From positions 238,638 through 302,637 of the forward strand of contig JAZLGF010000013.1 in NCBI GenBank assembly GCA_045616165.1: a stretch of DNA of 64,000 nt, given 5' to 3'. The notes beneath the pieces are model-generated. The model saw only the letters and a list, made by a program, of their open reading frames with translations. It was not told where the DNA came from and searched no databases. The DNA comes from RGIG5612 sp045616165. GTDB lineage: Bacteria > Bacillota > Clostridia > Lachnospirales > Lachnospiraceae. How positions within the stretch are numbered: position 1 is the stretch's first letter; the number at the start of each line of letters is the position of its first letter. A program made the position numbers and the translations under genes. Shown in pieces: positions 1 through 9,055 of the stretch.

Positions 1-531
1 CTTTTACATAATCATGATGATATCGAAGGCATGTTTAAGATATTACCTATACTTAATTATCTTTCAATTTTAAAAGGCGAATTTAAGTTTGAAAATTATG
101 AAATTTGTCAAAATACTTTGATATTAAATTTCAAATTACCTTATGAAATTGTTAAAGAGTTTAAAAAAAGTATTTTTAATGTTGTTAATATTTTTGCTAA
201 AGATACATTGCTTCAAGTAAATATAAATATTTTTGAAGGAGAAGCTAAATTACCGCTAAAAGATATTGAAAATTATTATTATTTACCTGAGGAAGATAAA
301 GTAATACATAAAAGTGTTGCTGAATTTGTTGATAAATCGCATAAGAAAAAAGCAACAAAAAAGAATTGTTTTTTAAAGAAAACTGGTAAATTTATTCCAC
401 AAAAAAATATTTATTTTGAACCTGCTTTTATTTTAGAAAATAACAAAACATTCACATATTTTGAATACAATGAAAATATTATTAATAATAAGGAAATTTT
501 AGTTCAATACGTTCTTGATTTTATAAAATAA
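1..531 (+). CDS. C-terminal part of a probable RNase H-like (YprB-type) nuclease, cut by the window edge
   Basis: The frame is open from base 1, and the codons before the first internal ATG (31) read LLHNHDDIEG, so the gene starts upstream of the window. The HNHDDIEGMFKILPILNYL stretch resembles the end of an RNase H-like fold domain (PF13482 type), where a conserved acidic residue is followed by a helix of this kind. The remaining 140 or so residues are Lys/Asn-rich with no motif I recognise. The stop lies just before the rnfC promoter, and the rnfC -35 box is inside this gene's last codons. Family assignment rests on a short stretch and is tentative. Confidence 0.5.
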   Translation, partial: LLHNHDDIEGMFKILPILNYLSILKGEFKFENYEICQNTLILNFKLPYEIVKEFKKSIFNVVNIFAKDTLLQVNINIFEGEAKLPLKDIENYYYLPEEDKVIHKSVAEFVDKSHKKKATKKNCFLKKTGKFIPQKNIYFEPAFILENNKTFTYFEYNENIINNKEILVQYVLDFIK

Positions 532-543
532 TGCATTTATAAT
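515..543 (+). promoter_or_regulatory. Sigma-A type promoter of the rnf operon
   Basis: TTGATT (515-520), a 17-bp spacer and TATAAT (538-543). ATG of rnfC is at 553, so the predicted transcription start leaves almost no leader, and no Shine-Dalgarno is present. Confidence 0.7.
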
Positions 544-552
544 TTTTAAGTT

Positions 553-1836
553 ATGTCAGTTTTAACATTTAGAGGAGGCGTTCATCCGCCAATTAATAAA
601 TTAAATACAGCTGATAAAAGAGTTATTGACGTCATTCCAAAAGATGATGTTGTTTTTCCTCTTTTTATGCATCATGGACTTCATGCTAAGCCTATTGTTT
701 CTGGTGGGGAATGGGTAAGTGAAGGAACTTTAATTGCTAAGGCTGATGGATATGTTTCTTCTAATGTTCACTCATCAATCGCAGGTATTGTTAAGTATGT
801 TGATTTCAATACAATTTGTGTTGAAAATAGTGGTGAAAAACATGCTGAAAAAACAGTTAAAAATAATTATAGAGAATTAACAAATAATGAAATAATAAGT
901 CTTATACGAGAAGCCGGTGTTGTTGGTATGGGTGGAGAAGAAGGTTATCCTACTCATATTAAATTATCTCCAGAAGAACCAGATAAAATTGAATATATTA
1001 TTGTTAATGGTTGTGAATGTGAACCATACATTACATGTAATTATAGACGTTTAATGGAAGACACAGCAAAAGTTATAGAAGGGTTAAAAATTGTCCTTAG
1101 ATTATTTCCAAATGCTAAAGGTTATATTGCCATTGAAGATGATAAAAAAGATGCTGTTAGATTAATTAAGGATTATAGCATTGCGGAAAAATCTTTTACT
1201 GTAAAAATGCTTTATACTAAATATCCTCAAGGATCAGAAAGGCAGTTAATAAAAACTCTTACGGGAAGAGAAATTAATTCTAAGATGAAGCCCGCAGATG
1301 TTAGATGTTTAGTATTAAACGTTGAAACTATTTATGCTATTAGACAAGCCGTTGTCGAAGGAAAAGCTTTAATTAGTAGAATAGTAACAATTTCTGGAGA
1401 TGCTATTAGAAATCCTGGAAATTATAGAATTAGATTTGGAACTAGCATACAAGAAGCTATTGATGCAGCTGGTGGGTTTATCACCAGTCCTGAGAAAATA
1501 TTAATTGGTGGCCCAATGACTGGTGAATCTATTTTTGATTTAACCAGACCTATTTCAAAGGATGTAAATGCCATATTAGCTTTTTCACATGATCCAGTTA
1601 TTAACGTTAAACCTACAAATTGTATTAGATGTGGCAGATGTTTAGAAGTATGTCCTACTGGACTTATTCCTACGGATCTTGCTGATTATGCAGCTTTAGG
1701 TAATATTGATTTATTTGTTGCCCATGATGGTAATGAATGTGTTGCATGTGGATCTTGTTCATATATTTGTCCAGCTAAAAGAAGTTTGGCTGAATTAATT
1801 GTTACAACAAAACAAATGCTTAACGAAGAGGTTTAA
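553..1836 (+). CDS. rnfC: Rnf electron transport complex subunit C
   Basis: Peripheral subunit of the membrane ferredoxin:NAD+ oxidoreductase (Rnf), which couples reduced ferredoxin oxidation to ion pumping and NAD+ reduction. The N-terminus has the GGVHPP motif of RnfC. A glycine-rich nucleotide-binding loop (GMGGEEGYPTH) lies near residue 125. Two [4Fe-4S] cysteine clusters are near the C-terminus (CIRCGRCLEVCP and CVACGSCSYICP). Length, 427 aa, is usual. It is first in rnfCDGEA. There is no Shine-Dalgarno and a TATAAT box ends 9 nt before the ATG, so translation may begin on an almost leaderless mRNA. Confidence 0.95.
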   Translation: MSVLTFRGGVHPPINKLNTADKRVIDVIPKDDVVFPLFMHHGLHAKPIVSGGEWVSEGTLIAKADGYVSSNVHSSIAGIVKYVDFNTICVENSGEKHAEKTVKNNYRELTNNEIISLIREAGVVGMGGEEGYPTHIKLSPEEPDKIEYIIVNGCECEPYITCNYRRLMEDTAKVIEGLKIVLRLFPNAKGYIAIEDDKKDAVRLIKDYSIAEKSFTVKMLYTKYPQGSERQLIKTLTGREINSKMKPADVRCLVLNVETIYAIRQAVVEGKALISRIVTISGDAIRNPGNYRIRFGTSIQEAIDAAGGFITSPEKILIGGPMTGESIFDLTRPISKDVNAILAFSHDPVINVKPTNCIRCGRCLEVCPTGLIPTDLADYAALGNIDLFVAHDGNECVACGSCSYICPAKRSLAELIVTTKQMLNEEV

Positions 1837-1837
1837 G

Positions 1838-2776
1838 GTGGAAAATAAACAACTCAGATTATCATTTATACCGCATATAAGAGATAAATCAACAACAAGA
1901 AGAATTATGTTTGATGTTGTTTTAGCTTTAATTCCACCTGCAGCTTTTGGAGTTTATAATTTTGGAATTAATGCGTTAATAATAATTGTTATATGTGTTT
2001 TATCTTGTTTTGTTTTTGAAGTTATATGGAATTGGTTATTAAAAAGAAAAAGCACAATAAGTGATTTAACAGCTATTATTACCGGACTTATTTTAGCATT
2101 AAATCTTCCACCTACAATTCCTTTCTGGATTGCTATAGTTGGAAGCGCATTTGCAATTTTTATTTGCAAAATGTTATTTGGTGGTTTAGGTCAGAATATT
2201 GTCAATCCTGCATTAGGTGGAAAATGTTTCTTGCTTCTTTCTTTTGCAGGTCCTATGAATACATTTGTTTATCAAAATATTCAAACTGCAACACCTGCTG
2301 AAATTATTAATGCTTCTGGTAATGTTGATCTTTTACAATTGTTATTTGGCAATACTGCTGGTAATATTGGCGAAACATGTGCACTAGCAATATTACTTGG
2401 CGCTATTTATCTTTTGGCTAGAAGAATTATTGATTATAGAATTCCACTTTATTATCTATTAACATTTTTAATTTTAATTGGTTTTTATTCATTGTTTACA
2501 AGAGGTGGGATTGATTTACAATTTCTTGTTGCTCATTTATTAAGTGGTGGTATTTTATTTGGCGCATTTTATATGGCTACGGATTATGTTACTTGTCCAA
2601 TAACTACTAAAGGAAAAATTATTTACGGAATTATTGTTGGAATACTTACGTTTTTATTTAAGATATTTGGAAATCCTATTGGAGCAGTTGCTTATGCAAT
2701 TATTATTGGAAACTTAATTTCTCCATTACTTGAGCAAATGACTAGAAGAAAAACATTTGGAAAGGGGAATATTTAA
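1838..2776 (+). CDS. rnfD: Rnf complex subunit D
   Basis: Polytopic membrane subunit of Rnf, part of the ion-translocating core. The 312-residue protein has many hydrophobic helices and the motif TATPAE near residue 147, which matches the TxATP region where FMN is bound covalently through a threonine. I use the GTG at 1838 as the start. It follows AAGAGG, sits one base after the rnfC stop, and begins VENKQLRLSF, close to the usual RnfD N-terminus. An in-frame ATG at 1799 would add 13 residues inside rnfC and is less likely. Confidence 0.93.
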   Translation: MENKQLRLSFIPHIRDKSTTRRIMFDVVLALIPPAAFGVYNFGINALIIIVICVLSCFVFEVIWNWLLKRKSTISDLTAIITGLILALNLPPTIPFWIAIVGSAFAIFICKMLFGGLGQNIVNPALGGKCFLLLSFAGPMNTFVYQNIQTATPAEIINASGNVDLLQLLFGNTAGNIGETCALAILLGAIYLLARRIIDYRIPLYYLLTFLILIGFYSLFTRGGIDLQFLVAHLLSGGILFGAFYMATDYVTCPITTKGKIIYGIIVGILTFLFKIFGNPIGAVAYAIIIGNLISPLLEQMTRRKTFGKGNI

Positions 2777-2778
2777 GT

Positions 2779-3402
2779 ATGAAAAGAACAAAAAATATTA
2801 TTGCCCTTATCCTTATTGTTTTGCTAATGGGTGCTTTATTAGTTGCTACATATTTTTTTAGCAAAGATAAAATTTCTGCTAATGAATTAATTGATGTTGA
2901 TGAAGCTCATGATATGATTTTTCCTGAAGCTGATTCTTTTATGCAATCAGCATACTTTAATGATTTATTAAAAACATATTTAAATAGTGTTGGTTATACT
3001 GACGAAGATATTGCTATTACATCGATTTTATATGCTAAAGATCCTGATGGACGCGTTAATGGTATTTTAATTGATGTTAATAGTTATAAAAGAAATGGTG
3101 GATTAATTAAAACTTCTATTGGGGTTAGAATTGATGGAACTATAAAAGATATTATTATTTTAGGTATATCTGATCAAAAAGGTTTGGATGTTCAAGTTGA
3201 TTCTGAAACATTCTTAAATCAGTTTAATGATAAATTTGTTGATGAATTTAATCTTGTAAATACAAATATTAAGAAAGAATCGGATATTTTAGAAGTAACA
3301 GGAGCTAGTGAAGCATCACAATGCTTAGTTACAGCAGTTAACGGTGCTTTAAAAACATACACATTCCTTGATGGTTCTGAGGGAGGTTTCCTAAATTACT
3401 AA
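2779..3402 (+). CDS. rnfG: Rnf complex subunit G (FMN-binding)
   Basis: Extracytoplasmic flavoprotein subunit of Rnf. It has one N-terminal membrane anchor (about residues 7-29), then an FMN-binding domain. The TGAS sequence near residue 173 matches the S/TGAT-type motif that carries covalently bound FMN through its last hydroxyl residue. The start follows rnfD by two bases with AAGGGGA upstream, and the end overlaps rnfE by one base. Length, 207 aa, is normal. Confidence 0.92.
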   Translation: MKRTKNIIALILIVLLMGALLVATYFFSKDKISANELIDVDEAHDMIFPEADSFMQSAYFNDLLKTYLNSVGYTDEDIAITSILYAKDPDGRVNGILIDVNSYKRNGGLIKTSIGVRIDGTIKDIIILGISDQKGLDVQVDSETFLNQFNDKFVDEFNLVNTNIKKESDILEVTGASEASQCLVTAVNGALKTYTFLDGSEGGFLNY

Positions 3403-3998
3403 TGAAAGATAATATTTTTAAAAGATTATATGAAGGAATGATACGTAGCAATCCTGTCGCAGTTTTATGTTTGGGTTTATGTCCTGCTTTGGCTGTTACT
3501 ACAACTGCTATTAATGGAATTGCTATGGGCTTTATTACTTTAGCCGTTTTAATTTGTACAAACTTTATTATGTCTATATTTAATAAATTATTGTCCGGTG
3601 GTTGGTGGCTATTTTGTTTTTTGTTTGTTTCATCTACTTTTACTGTTATAGCCGATTTATTAGTTAGAGCAATTTATCCTGGAATTCATGAAGCATTAGG
3701 TATTTTTATTCCACTTACTGCGATTAATACTTTAATTTTTGAAAGAGCAAATAACTATTCAGCAAGACATAATTTTGTTTTATCCATTTTTGATGGAATT
3801 GGCATGGGTTTTGGTTATACGATAATGCTATTTATAATTGGTGCTATTAGAGAAATATTAGGTCTAGGTACATTGTTTGGCCATCAAATAATTCCTGTTG
3901 GATATAATATTCCTATTATAGTTATGGCTCCGGGTGGTTTTTTTGTTTTAGCATTCATTATTGCAATTGCAAATAAGTTAGGAGGTAGAAAATCATGA
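3402..3998 (+). CDS. rnfE: Rnf complex subunit E
   Basis: Integral membrane subunit of the Rnf core, homologous to RnfA and NqrD. The 198 residues form about six hydrophobic helices. The N-terminal segment (LYEGMIRSNPVAVLCLGLCPALAV) is typical of RnfE, with a conserved Cys in the Gly-Leu-Cys-Pro stretch that ligates the intramembrane [2Fe-2S] cluster in this family. The start overlaps the rnfG stop (TAATG), indicating translational coupling, and the end overlaps rnfA by 4 bp. Confidence 0.93.
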   Translation: MKDNIFKRLYEGMIRSNPVAVLCLGLCPALAVTTTAINGIAMGFITLAVLICTNFIMSIFNKLLSGGWWLFCFLFVSSTFTVIADLLVRAIYPGIHEALGIFIPLTAINTLIFERANNYSARHNFVLSIFDGIGMGFGYTIMLFIIGAIREILGLGTLFGHQIIPVGYNIPIIVMAPGGFFVLAFIIAIANKLGGRKS

Positions 3999-4570
3999 CC
4001 AAACTTATTTATGTTGCTTTAATTACTGCTTTTGTAAACAATGTATTTTTATCATCACACTTTGGCGTTAAAACGGCTATTGATGGTTCAAATGATATTA
4101 AAAACGCACTTAAAATATCAATAAGTGTTATTATTGTTACAACTATTGCTTCAATAATTACTTGGCCTATAAATGAATATGTTTTAGCAAAATATAATAT
4201 TACATTCATTCAGACGGTTGTATTTATTTTAATTGAATTTTTTATTTGCGCTATTGCTAAATCAATTATTAAAAAATCCTCACCTGATTTAAACAGAAGT
4301 ATTGGAAATATACCTTTCTTAATCCCTATTAATAGTGCTGTGTTAGGTGTTATACTTACAAATGTTCAATCCGGATATGGATTTATAAGAAGTACTGTTA
4401 ATAGTTTTTGTGGAGCATTAGGATTTGCTATTGCACTTCTTATTTTAGCTGGTATTAGAGAAAAAATAAGATTTAATGATGTTCCTACACCTTTTGAAGG
4501 CACACCTATTTTACTTGTTAGTGCAGGACTTATGGCTATAGCTTTTTATGGATTTTCAAGTCTATTATAA
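3995..4570 (+). CDS. rnfA: Rnf complex subunit A
   Basis: Integral membrane partner of RnfE. It has 191 residues, six predicted hydrophobic helices, and the RnfA-type beginning with VNNVFLSSHFG. It overlaps rnfE by ATGA with GGAGG upstream. In most clostridial operons rnfB follows directly. Here 36 nt separate rnfA from a CBS-domain gene, and no RnfB-like ferredoxin protein is present anywhere in the window. Confidence 0.93.
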   Translation: MTKLIYVALITAFVNNVFLSSHFGVKTAIDGSNDIKNALKISISVIIVTTIASIITWPINEYVLAKYNITFIQTVVFILIEFFICAIAKSIIKKSSPDLNRSIGNIPFLIPINSAVLGVILTNVQSGYGFIRSTVNSFCGALGFAIALLILAGIREKIRFNDVPTPFEGTPILLVSAGLMAIAFYGFSSLL

Positions 4571-4606
4571 AAGCAAAATCTTTTATGATTAATTTGGAGA
4601 CTTTAT

Positions 4607-5056
4607 ATGAATATATTATTTTGTCTTATACCTAAAAATGATGTTGACATAATTTTCGATGATGCTTCGCTTTTTAAGGCATTACAGATAATGGAAAAAA
4701 GAAATTATTATGAATTGCCTTTAGTAAGTAAAGCAGATGGTTCTTATATTGGTACTATTTCAGCAGGAGATATTTTAGGATGTATAAAAGAAAATTTTAA
4801 TTTATCTATTAAAGATTCAGCAGAATTTCCTGTAAGAAATGTTAAAAGAATTAGAGAATATAAACCTGTTAAAGGTAATGCAAATATTGAAGATATTATC
4901 GAAATTATTCTAAGTCAAAATTTTGTACCTGTTGTTGATGATGACAATACTTTTATTGGAATTGTTACAAGAGGTGATGTTATTAAATATATGCATAAAA
5001 AATATCTTAATGAGCATCCAGGTGTTCATGAAAACGCGATAAATAAGAATAATTAA
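4607..5056 (+). CDS. Small protein with two CBS domains
   Basis: A 149-residue cytosolic protein made almost entirely of a CBS-domain pair. The first CBS motif ends in GTISAGDILGCI and the second in GIVTRGDVIKYM, the usual G-x-(V/I)-(T/S)-x-x-D signature. CBS pairs usually bind adenine nucleotides and act as energy sensors. It follows rnfA by 36 nt with TTGGAGA as ribosome binding site, and precedes tyrS by 15 nt, so it probably belongs to the rnf transcript. A role in adjusting Rnf or the next genes to nucleotide status is an inference; the ligand is unknown. Confidence 0.75.
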   Translation: MNILFCLIPKNDVDIIFDDASLFKALQIMEKRNYYELPLVSKADGSYIGTISAGDILGCIKENFNLSIKDSAEFPVRNVKRIREYKPVKGNANIEDIIEIILSQNFVPVVDDDNTFIGIVTRGDVIKYMHKKYLNEHPGVHENAINKNN

Positions 5057-5071
5057 TTAGGAGGCATGATT

Positions 5072-6292
5072 TTGCAAAATAATGTTTATGATGTTCTTGA
5101 AGAAAGAGGATTTATTGCTCAGTGCACACATCCTGAAGAATTAAAAGAACTTTTAGGAAAAGAAAAAGTAAAATTTTATATTGGATTTGACGCAACAGCA
5201 GATTCTCTTACTGTTGGTCATTTTCTAACAATCATGGCTATGAAGCATATGCAAGAAGCTGGTCATACACCTGTTGCTTTAATGGGTGGAGGAACAACTA
5301 TGATTGGTGATCCTTCAGGTAAAAGTGACATGAGAAAAATGATGACAAAAGAAACAATAGATAATAATATTGTTCGCTTCAAAGAACAAATTAGTAAATT
5401 TTTAGATACAGATAAAATGATATTTGAAAATAATGCTGATTGGTTATTAAATCTTAATTATGTTGATTTCCTACGCGAAATTGGTGTTCATTTTTCAGTT
5501 AATAGAATGCTTAGTGCTGAATGCTATAAACAACGTATGGAAAGAGGACTTACGTTCTTTGAATTCAACTATATGATTATGCAATCATATGACTTTTGGA
5601 AACTTTATAAAAAACATGGTGTTTCTTTAGAAATGGGCGGTGACGATCAATGGTCAAATATTATTGGTGGAGTTGAACTTATCCGAAGAAAAGAACAAAA
5701 GCCTGCGTTTGGACTTACATTCAAACTTCTTACTACATCAGAAGGTATTAAGATGGGTAAGACAGTTAAGGGCGCTTTATGGCTTGATAAAGAAAAGACT
5801 TCTCCTTATGAATTTTATCAATATTGGAGAAATATTGAAGATGTTAAGGTTGAAGAATGCTTAGGTCTTTTAACGTTCCTGACTATGGAAGAAGTTAGAA
5901 AGTTAGGTTCACTTGAAGGCGCTGAAATTAATAAAGCTAAAGAAGTTTTAGCTTATGAAGTTACTAAAATTGTTCACGGTGAAGAAGAAGCTAGTAAGGC
6001 TAGAGATGCTGCACGTGAAGTATTCGGAGGCGCTGGAATAAGTGAAAATATGCCAACACATGAATACACAAAGGAAAGCTTTGCTGCCGCGGATGTTATC
6101 CAGGCTTTAGTCGATACGGGCCTGGCGGGAACACGTTCAGAAGGCAGACGTCTTATTGAAGGTGGTGGCGTTTTAATCGGTGAAGAAAAAATTACAGATG
6201 TTAAACGCACACTTTCAGAAAATGATTTGAAAGATGGCTCACTTGTATTAAAAAAAGGTAAGAAAAAAGCTGTTAAAATCATTGTAAAATAA
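5072..6292 (+). CDS. tyrS: Tyrosyl-tRNA synthetase
   Basis: Class I synthetase that charges tRNA-Tyr. The Rossmann domain has the HIGH-like TVGHF motif near residue 48 and the KMSKS loop appears as KMGKT near residue 228; an S4 RNA-binding domain forms the C-terminus (EGRRLIEGGGVLIG). Length about 407 aa is standard. I choose TTG 5072 because the AGGAGG at 5059-5064 is 7 nt upstream. The in-frame ATG at 5066 would be only 1 nt from that box. No T-box leader is present in the 15-nt gap. Confidence 0.93.
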   Translation: MQNNVYDVLEERGFIAQCTHPEELKELLGKEKVKFYIGFDATADSLTVGHFLTIMAMKHMQEAGHTPVALMGGGTTMIGDPSGKSDMRKMMTKETIDNNIVRFKEQISKFLDTDKMIFENNADWLLNLNYVDFLREIGVHFSVNRMLSAECYKQRMERGLTFFEFNYMIMQSYDFWKLYKKHGVSLEMGGDDQWSNIIGGVELIRRKEQKPAFGLTFKLLTTSEGIKMGKTVKGALWLDKEKTSPYEFYQYWRNIEDVKVEECLGLLTFLTMEEVRKLGSLEGAEINKAKEVLAYEVTKIVHGEEEASKARDAAREVFGGAGISENMPTHEYTKESFAAADVIQALVDTGLAGTRSEGRRLIEGGGVLIGEEKITDVKRTLSENDLKDGSLVLKKGKKKAVKIIVK

Positions 6293-6297
6293 ATTTA

Positions 6298-6325
6298 AGG
6301 CGGCACCTAAATAGATGCCGCTTTA
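6298..6325 (+). terminator. Short hairpin after tyrS
   Basis: GCGGCA (6300-6305) pairs with TGCCGC (6316-6321) around a 10-nt loop, followed by TTT. The T tract is short, so it may be a weak terminator or partial read-through site before alaS. Confidence 0.55.
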
Positions 6326-6346
6326 CATATAATTAGGAGGCTTAAA

Positions 6347-8968
6347 ATGCATAAAGCATATGGTGTTAATGAATTAAGAAAAATGTTTTTAGATTTCTTT
6401 GAATCAAAGGATCATCTTGTAATGAAAAGCTTTTCGCTTGTTCCACATAATGATAAGAGTTTACTCTTAATAAATGCTGGAATGGCGCCATTAAAACCTT
6501 ATTTTACTGGTCAAGAAGTACCACCTCGCAAACGAGTTGCTACATGTCAAAAATGTATTCGTACTGGCGATATAGAAAACGTTGGAAAAACAGCTAGGCA
6601 TGGAACATTCTTTGAAATGCTTGGAAACTTTTCCTTTGGTGATTACTTCAAGAAGGAAGCTCTTACCTGGACATGGGAATTTTTAACTGAATGGGTTGGA
6701 TTAGAGCCAGAAAGACTTTATCCATCTGTTTATTTAGATGATGATGAAGCTTTTGAAATATGGAATAAAGTAATTGGTATTCCAGCAGAAAAGATTTCTC
6801 GTTTTGGAAAAGAAGATAACTTTTGGGAGCATGGCGCTGGTCCATGTGGTCCATGTAGTGAAGTTTATTATGATAGAGGCGAAAAATATGGTTGTGGAAG
6901 TCCTGACTGTAAAGTTGGATGCGACTGTGATAGATATATCGAGATTTGGAATGATGTATTCACACAATTCGAAGGTGATGGGAAAGGTGGATATGTTGAG
7001 CTTACTAATAAAAACATAGATACTGGCATGGGCCTTGAAAGATTAGCAGTTGTATCTCAAGACGTTGATTCAATATTTGATATTGATACTATCCAGGCAA
7101 TTAGAGATAAAGTTTGTGAAGCAGCAAAAGTTACTTATCATACAGATGAGAAAAAAGATATATCAATTAGACTTATTACTGATCATATAAGAAGTGCAAC
7201 GTTTATGATTTCTGATGGTATTAATGCTTCAAACGAAGGAAGAGGTTATGTTCTTCGTCGTCTTATTAGAAGAGCAGCTCGTCATATTCGCATGCTTGGA
7301 ATAGATGACCATTTTATGCCTATTCTTTGTGAAACTGTTATTGAATGTTCAAAAGACGCTTATCCTGAGCTAGAAGAAAAGAAAGCAATGATTTTAAAAA
7401 CTCTTGCTGATGAAGAATCAAGATTTTATAAAACATTAGATCAGGGCATGAAAAAGCTTAATGAAATGATTGAGCAAATGAAAGAAAAGAATCAAACAAC
7501 TCTTTCAGGAAGTGATGCATTTAAGCTTTATGATACTTATGGATTTCCATTAGATTTAACTGGTGATGTTTTAGAAGATAATGGTTTTGACGTTGATGAA
7601 AAAGGTTTCGAAGAAGAAATGTTGATTCAAAGAGAAACTGCTAGAAAAGCTAGAAAAACAACAAATTATATGGGTGCTGATGCAACAGTTTATGAAGAAC
7701 TTCCATCAGGTCTTAAGAGTGAATTTTCAGGATATGATTTTAATGAAGATTCCTCAGAAATAATTGCTCTTACTACTGAAGATTCAATAGCTGGAACTTT
7801 AGCTGAAGGAGATATTGGAACTATTATTGTAAGCAAAACACCTTTCTATGCTACAAAAGGTGGCCAAGAAGCTGATAAAGGTATTATTAAAACACAAACC
7901 GCTGTATTTAATGTAAAAGACGTTATTTCTCTTCCTGGCGGAGTTACAGGCCATATTGGCGTGGTTGAAAAAGGCCAATTTGTGTTAGGCGATAAAGTTG
8001 AATTAAGTATAGATAAAGATATTCGTTCTAATACTGCTAAAAATCATAGTGCAACTCATTTACTTCAAGCTGCATTAAGAAAAGTATTAGGTGAACATGT
8101 TGAGCAGGCAGGTTCACATGTTACTGATAATGAACTTAGATTTGATTTTACTCATTTTTCTGCGTTAACTTCAGATGAAATTAAACAAGTTGAAGAAATT
8201 GTTAATGAAAAAATTAATGAATTTATTAATGTAAATACAGATGTCATGGACTTAGAAGAAGCTAAAAAGAGTGGTGCTATGGCATTATTTGGAGAAAAAT
8301 ATGGCGATAAAGTTCGTGTTGTAAAGATGGGTGACTTTTCAAAAGAACTTTGTGGTGGAACACATGTTGACAACACAGGAACAATCGGAATGTTTAAGAT
8401 TGTATCAGAAGGTTCTGTAGCTTCAGGAGTTAGAAGAATTACCGCTATTACTTCTATAAACGTATTAAAATATTTTGAAAAAATTGAGAAACAATTCAAT
8501 AAAGCTGCACGCCTTGCTAAAGTTGAACCTGAAAAATTAGTTGAAAAGATTGAAAACTTAAATTCTCAAATAAAAGAATTACAATCAGAAATATCTTCTC
8601 TTAAGAGTGCTAACGCAAAAGATGCTTTAGGCGATATCCAAGCAGAAGAAATTAATGGTATCAAATTAGTAACAAAGAAACTTGAAGGAGTTGATATGAA
8701 TCAACTTAGAGAACTGGGAGATCAGATTAAAGATAAAATCGGTGAAGGTGTTGTAATTTTAGCTTCAAGTTCTGATGGAAAAGTTAATTTAATTGTTACT
8801 GCTACTAATGAAGCTCAAAATAAAGGAGCACATGCAGGAAATATCATTAAAGAGATAGCTCCATTAGTTGGTGGTGGCGGTGGTGGCCGACCAAATATGG
8901 CTCAAGCAGGTGGTAAAAATCCAGATGGAATTGACGCTGCTTTAGAAAAAGCTAAAACTTTACTGTAA
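6347..8968 (+). CDS. alaS: Alanyl-tRNA synthetase
   Basis: Class II synthetase that charges tRNA-Ala and edits Ser/Gly mischarging. The N-terminal catalytic domain includes GNFSFGDYFK and GMGLERL; the editing domain has the zinc-binding NHSATHLLQ and CGGTHV motifs; the C-terminal oligomerisation/C-Ala region ends with GGGGGGRPNMAQAGG. Length, 873 aa, is full. TAGGAGG lies 7 nt before the ATG. A strong hairpin follows the gene (9014-9053). Confidence 0.96.
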   Translation: MHKAYGVNELRKMFLDFFESKDHLVMKSFSLVPHNDKSLLLINAGMAPLKPYFTGQEVPPRKRVATCQKCIRTGDIENVGKTARHGTFFEMLGNFSFGDYFKKEALTWTWEFLTEWVGLEPERLYPSVYLDDDEAFEIWNKVIGIPAEKISRFGKEDNFWEHGAGPCGPCSEVYYDRGEKYGCGSPDCKVGCDCDRYIEIWNDVFTQFEGDGKGGYVELTNKNIDTGMGLERLAVVSQDVDSIFDIDTIQAIRDKVCEAAKVTYHTDEKKDISIRLITDHIRSATFMISDGINASNEGRGYVLRRLIRRAARHIRMLGIDDHFMPILCETVIECSKDAYPELEEKKAMILKTLADEESRFYKTLDQGMKKLNEMIEQMKEKNQTTLSGSDAFKLYDTYGFPLDLTGDVLEDNGFDVDEKGFEEEMLIQRETARKARKTTNYMGADATVYEELPSGLKSEFSGYDFNEDSSEIIALTTEDSIAGTLAEGDIGTIIVSKTPFYATKGGQEADKGIIKTQTAVFNVKDVISLPGGVTGHIGVVEKGQFVLGDKVELSIDKDIRSNTAKNHSATHLLQAALRKVLGEHVEQAGSHVTDNELRFDFTHFSALTSDEIKQVEEIVNEKINEFINVNTDVMDLEEAKKSGAMALFGEKYGDKVRVVKMGDFSKELCGGTHVDNTGTIGMFKIVSEGSVASGVRRITAITSINVLKYFEKIEKQFNKAARLAKVEPEKLVEKIENLNSQIKELQSEISSLKSANAKDALGDIQAEEINGIKLVTKKLEGVDMNQLRELGDQIKDKIGEGVVILASSSDGKVNLIVTATNEAQNKGAHAGNIIKEIAPLVGGGGGGRPNMAQAGGKNPDGIDAALEKAKTLL

Positions 8969-9013
8969 TATTTTTGTAATAATATTTTAATCATAAAGAT
9001 ATATTTTTTTGAT

Positions 9014-9055
9014 AAAATCTCCTATGAATTTAAATTTTTTCATAGGAGATTTTTT
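9014..9055 (+). promoter_or_regulatory. Perfect 15-bp hairpin that contains the next gene's ribosome binding site
   Basis: AAAATCTCCTATGAA (9014-9028) and its exact complement at 9039-9053 enclose a 10-nt loop. The 3' arm ends in a T run, so the structure looks like the alaS terminator. The same arm holds AGGAG (9044-9048), 7 nt before the ATG at 9056. If transcribed through, it would hide the ribosome binding site of the following gene. Confidence 0.75.

Noticed and set aside
5057..6346. T-box leaders for tyrS and alaS
   Set aside because: The gaps are 15 and 54 nt, too short, and lack the T-box core.
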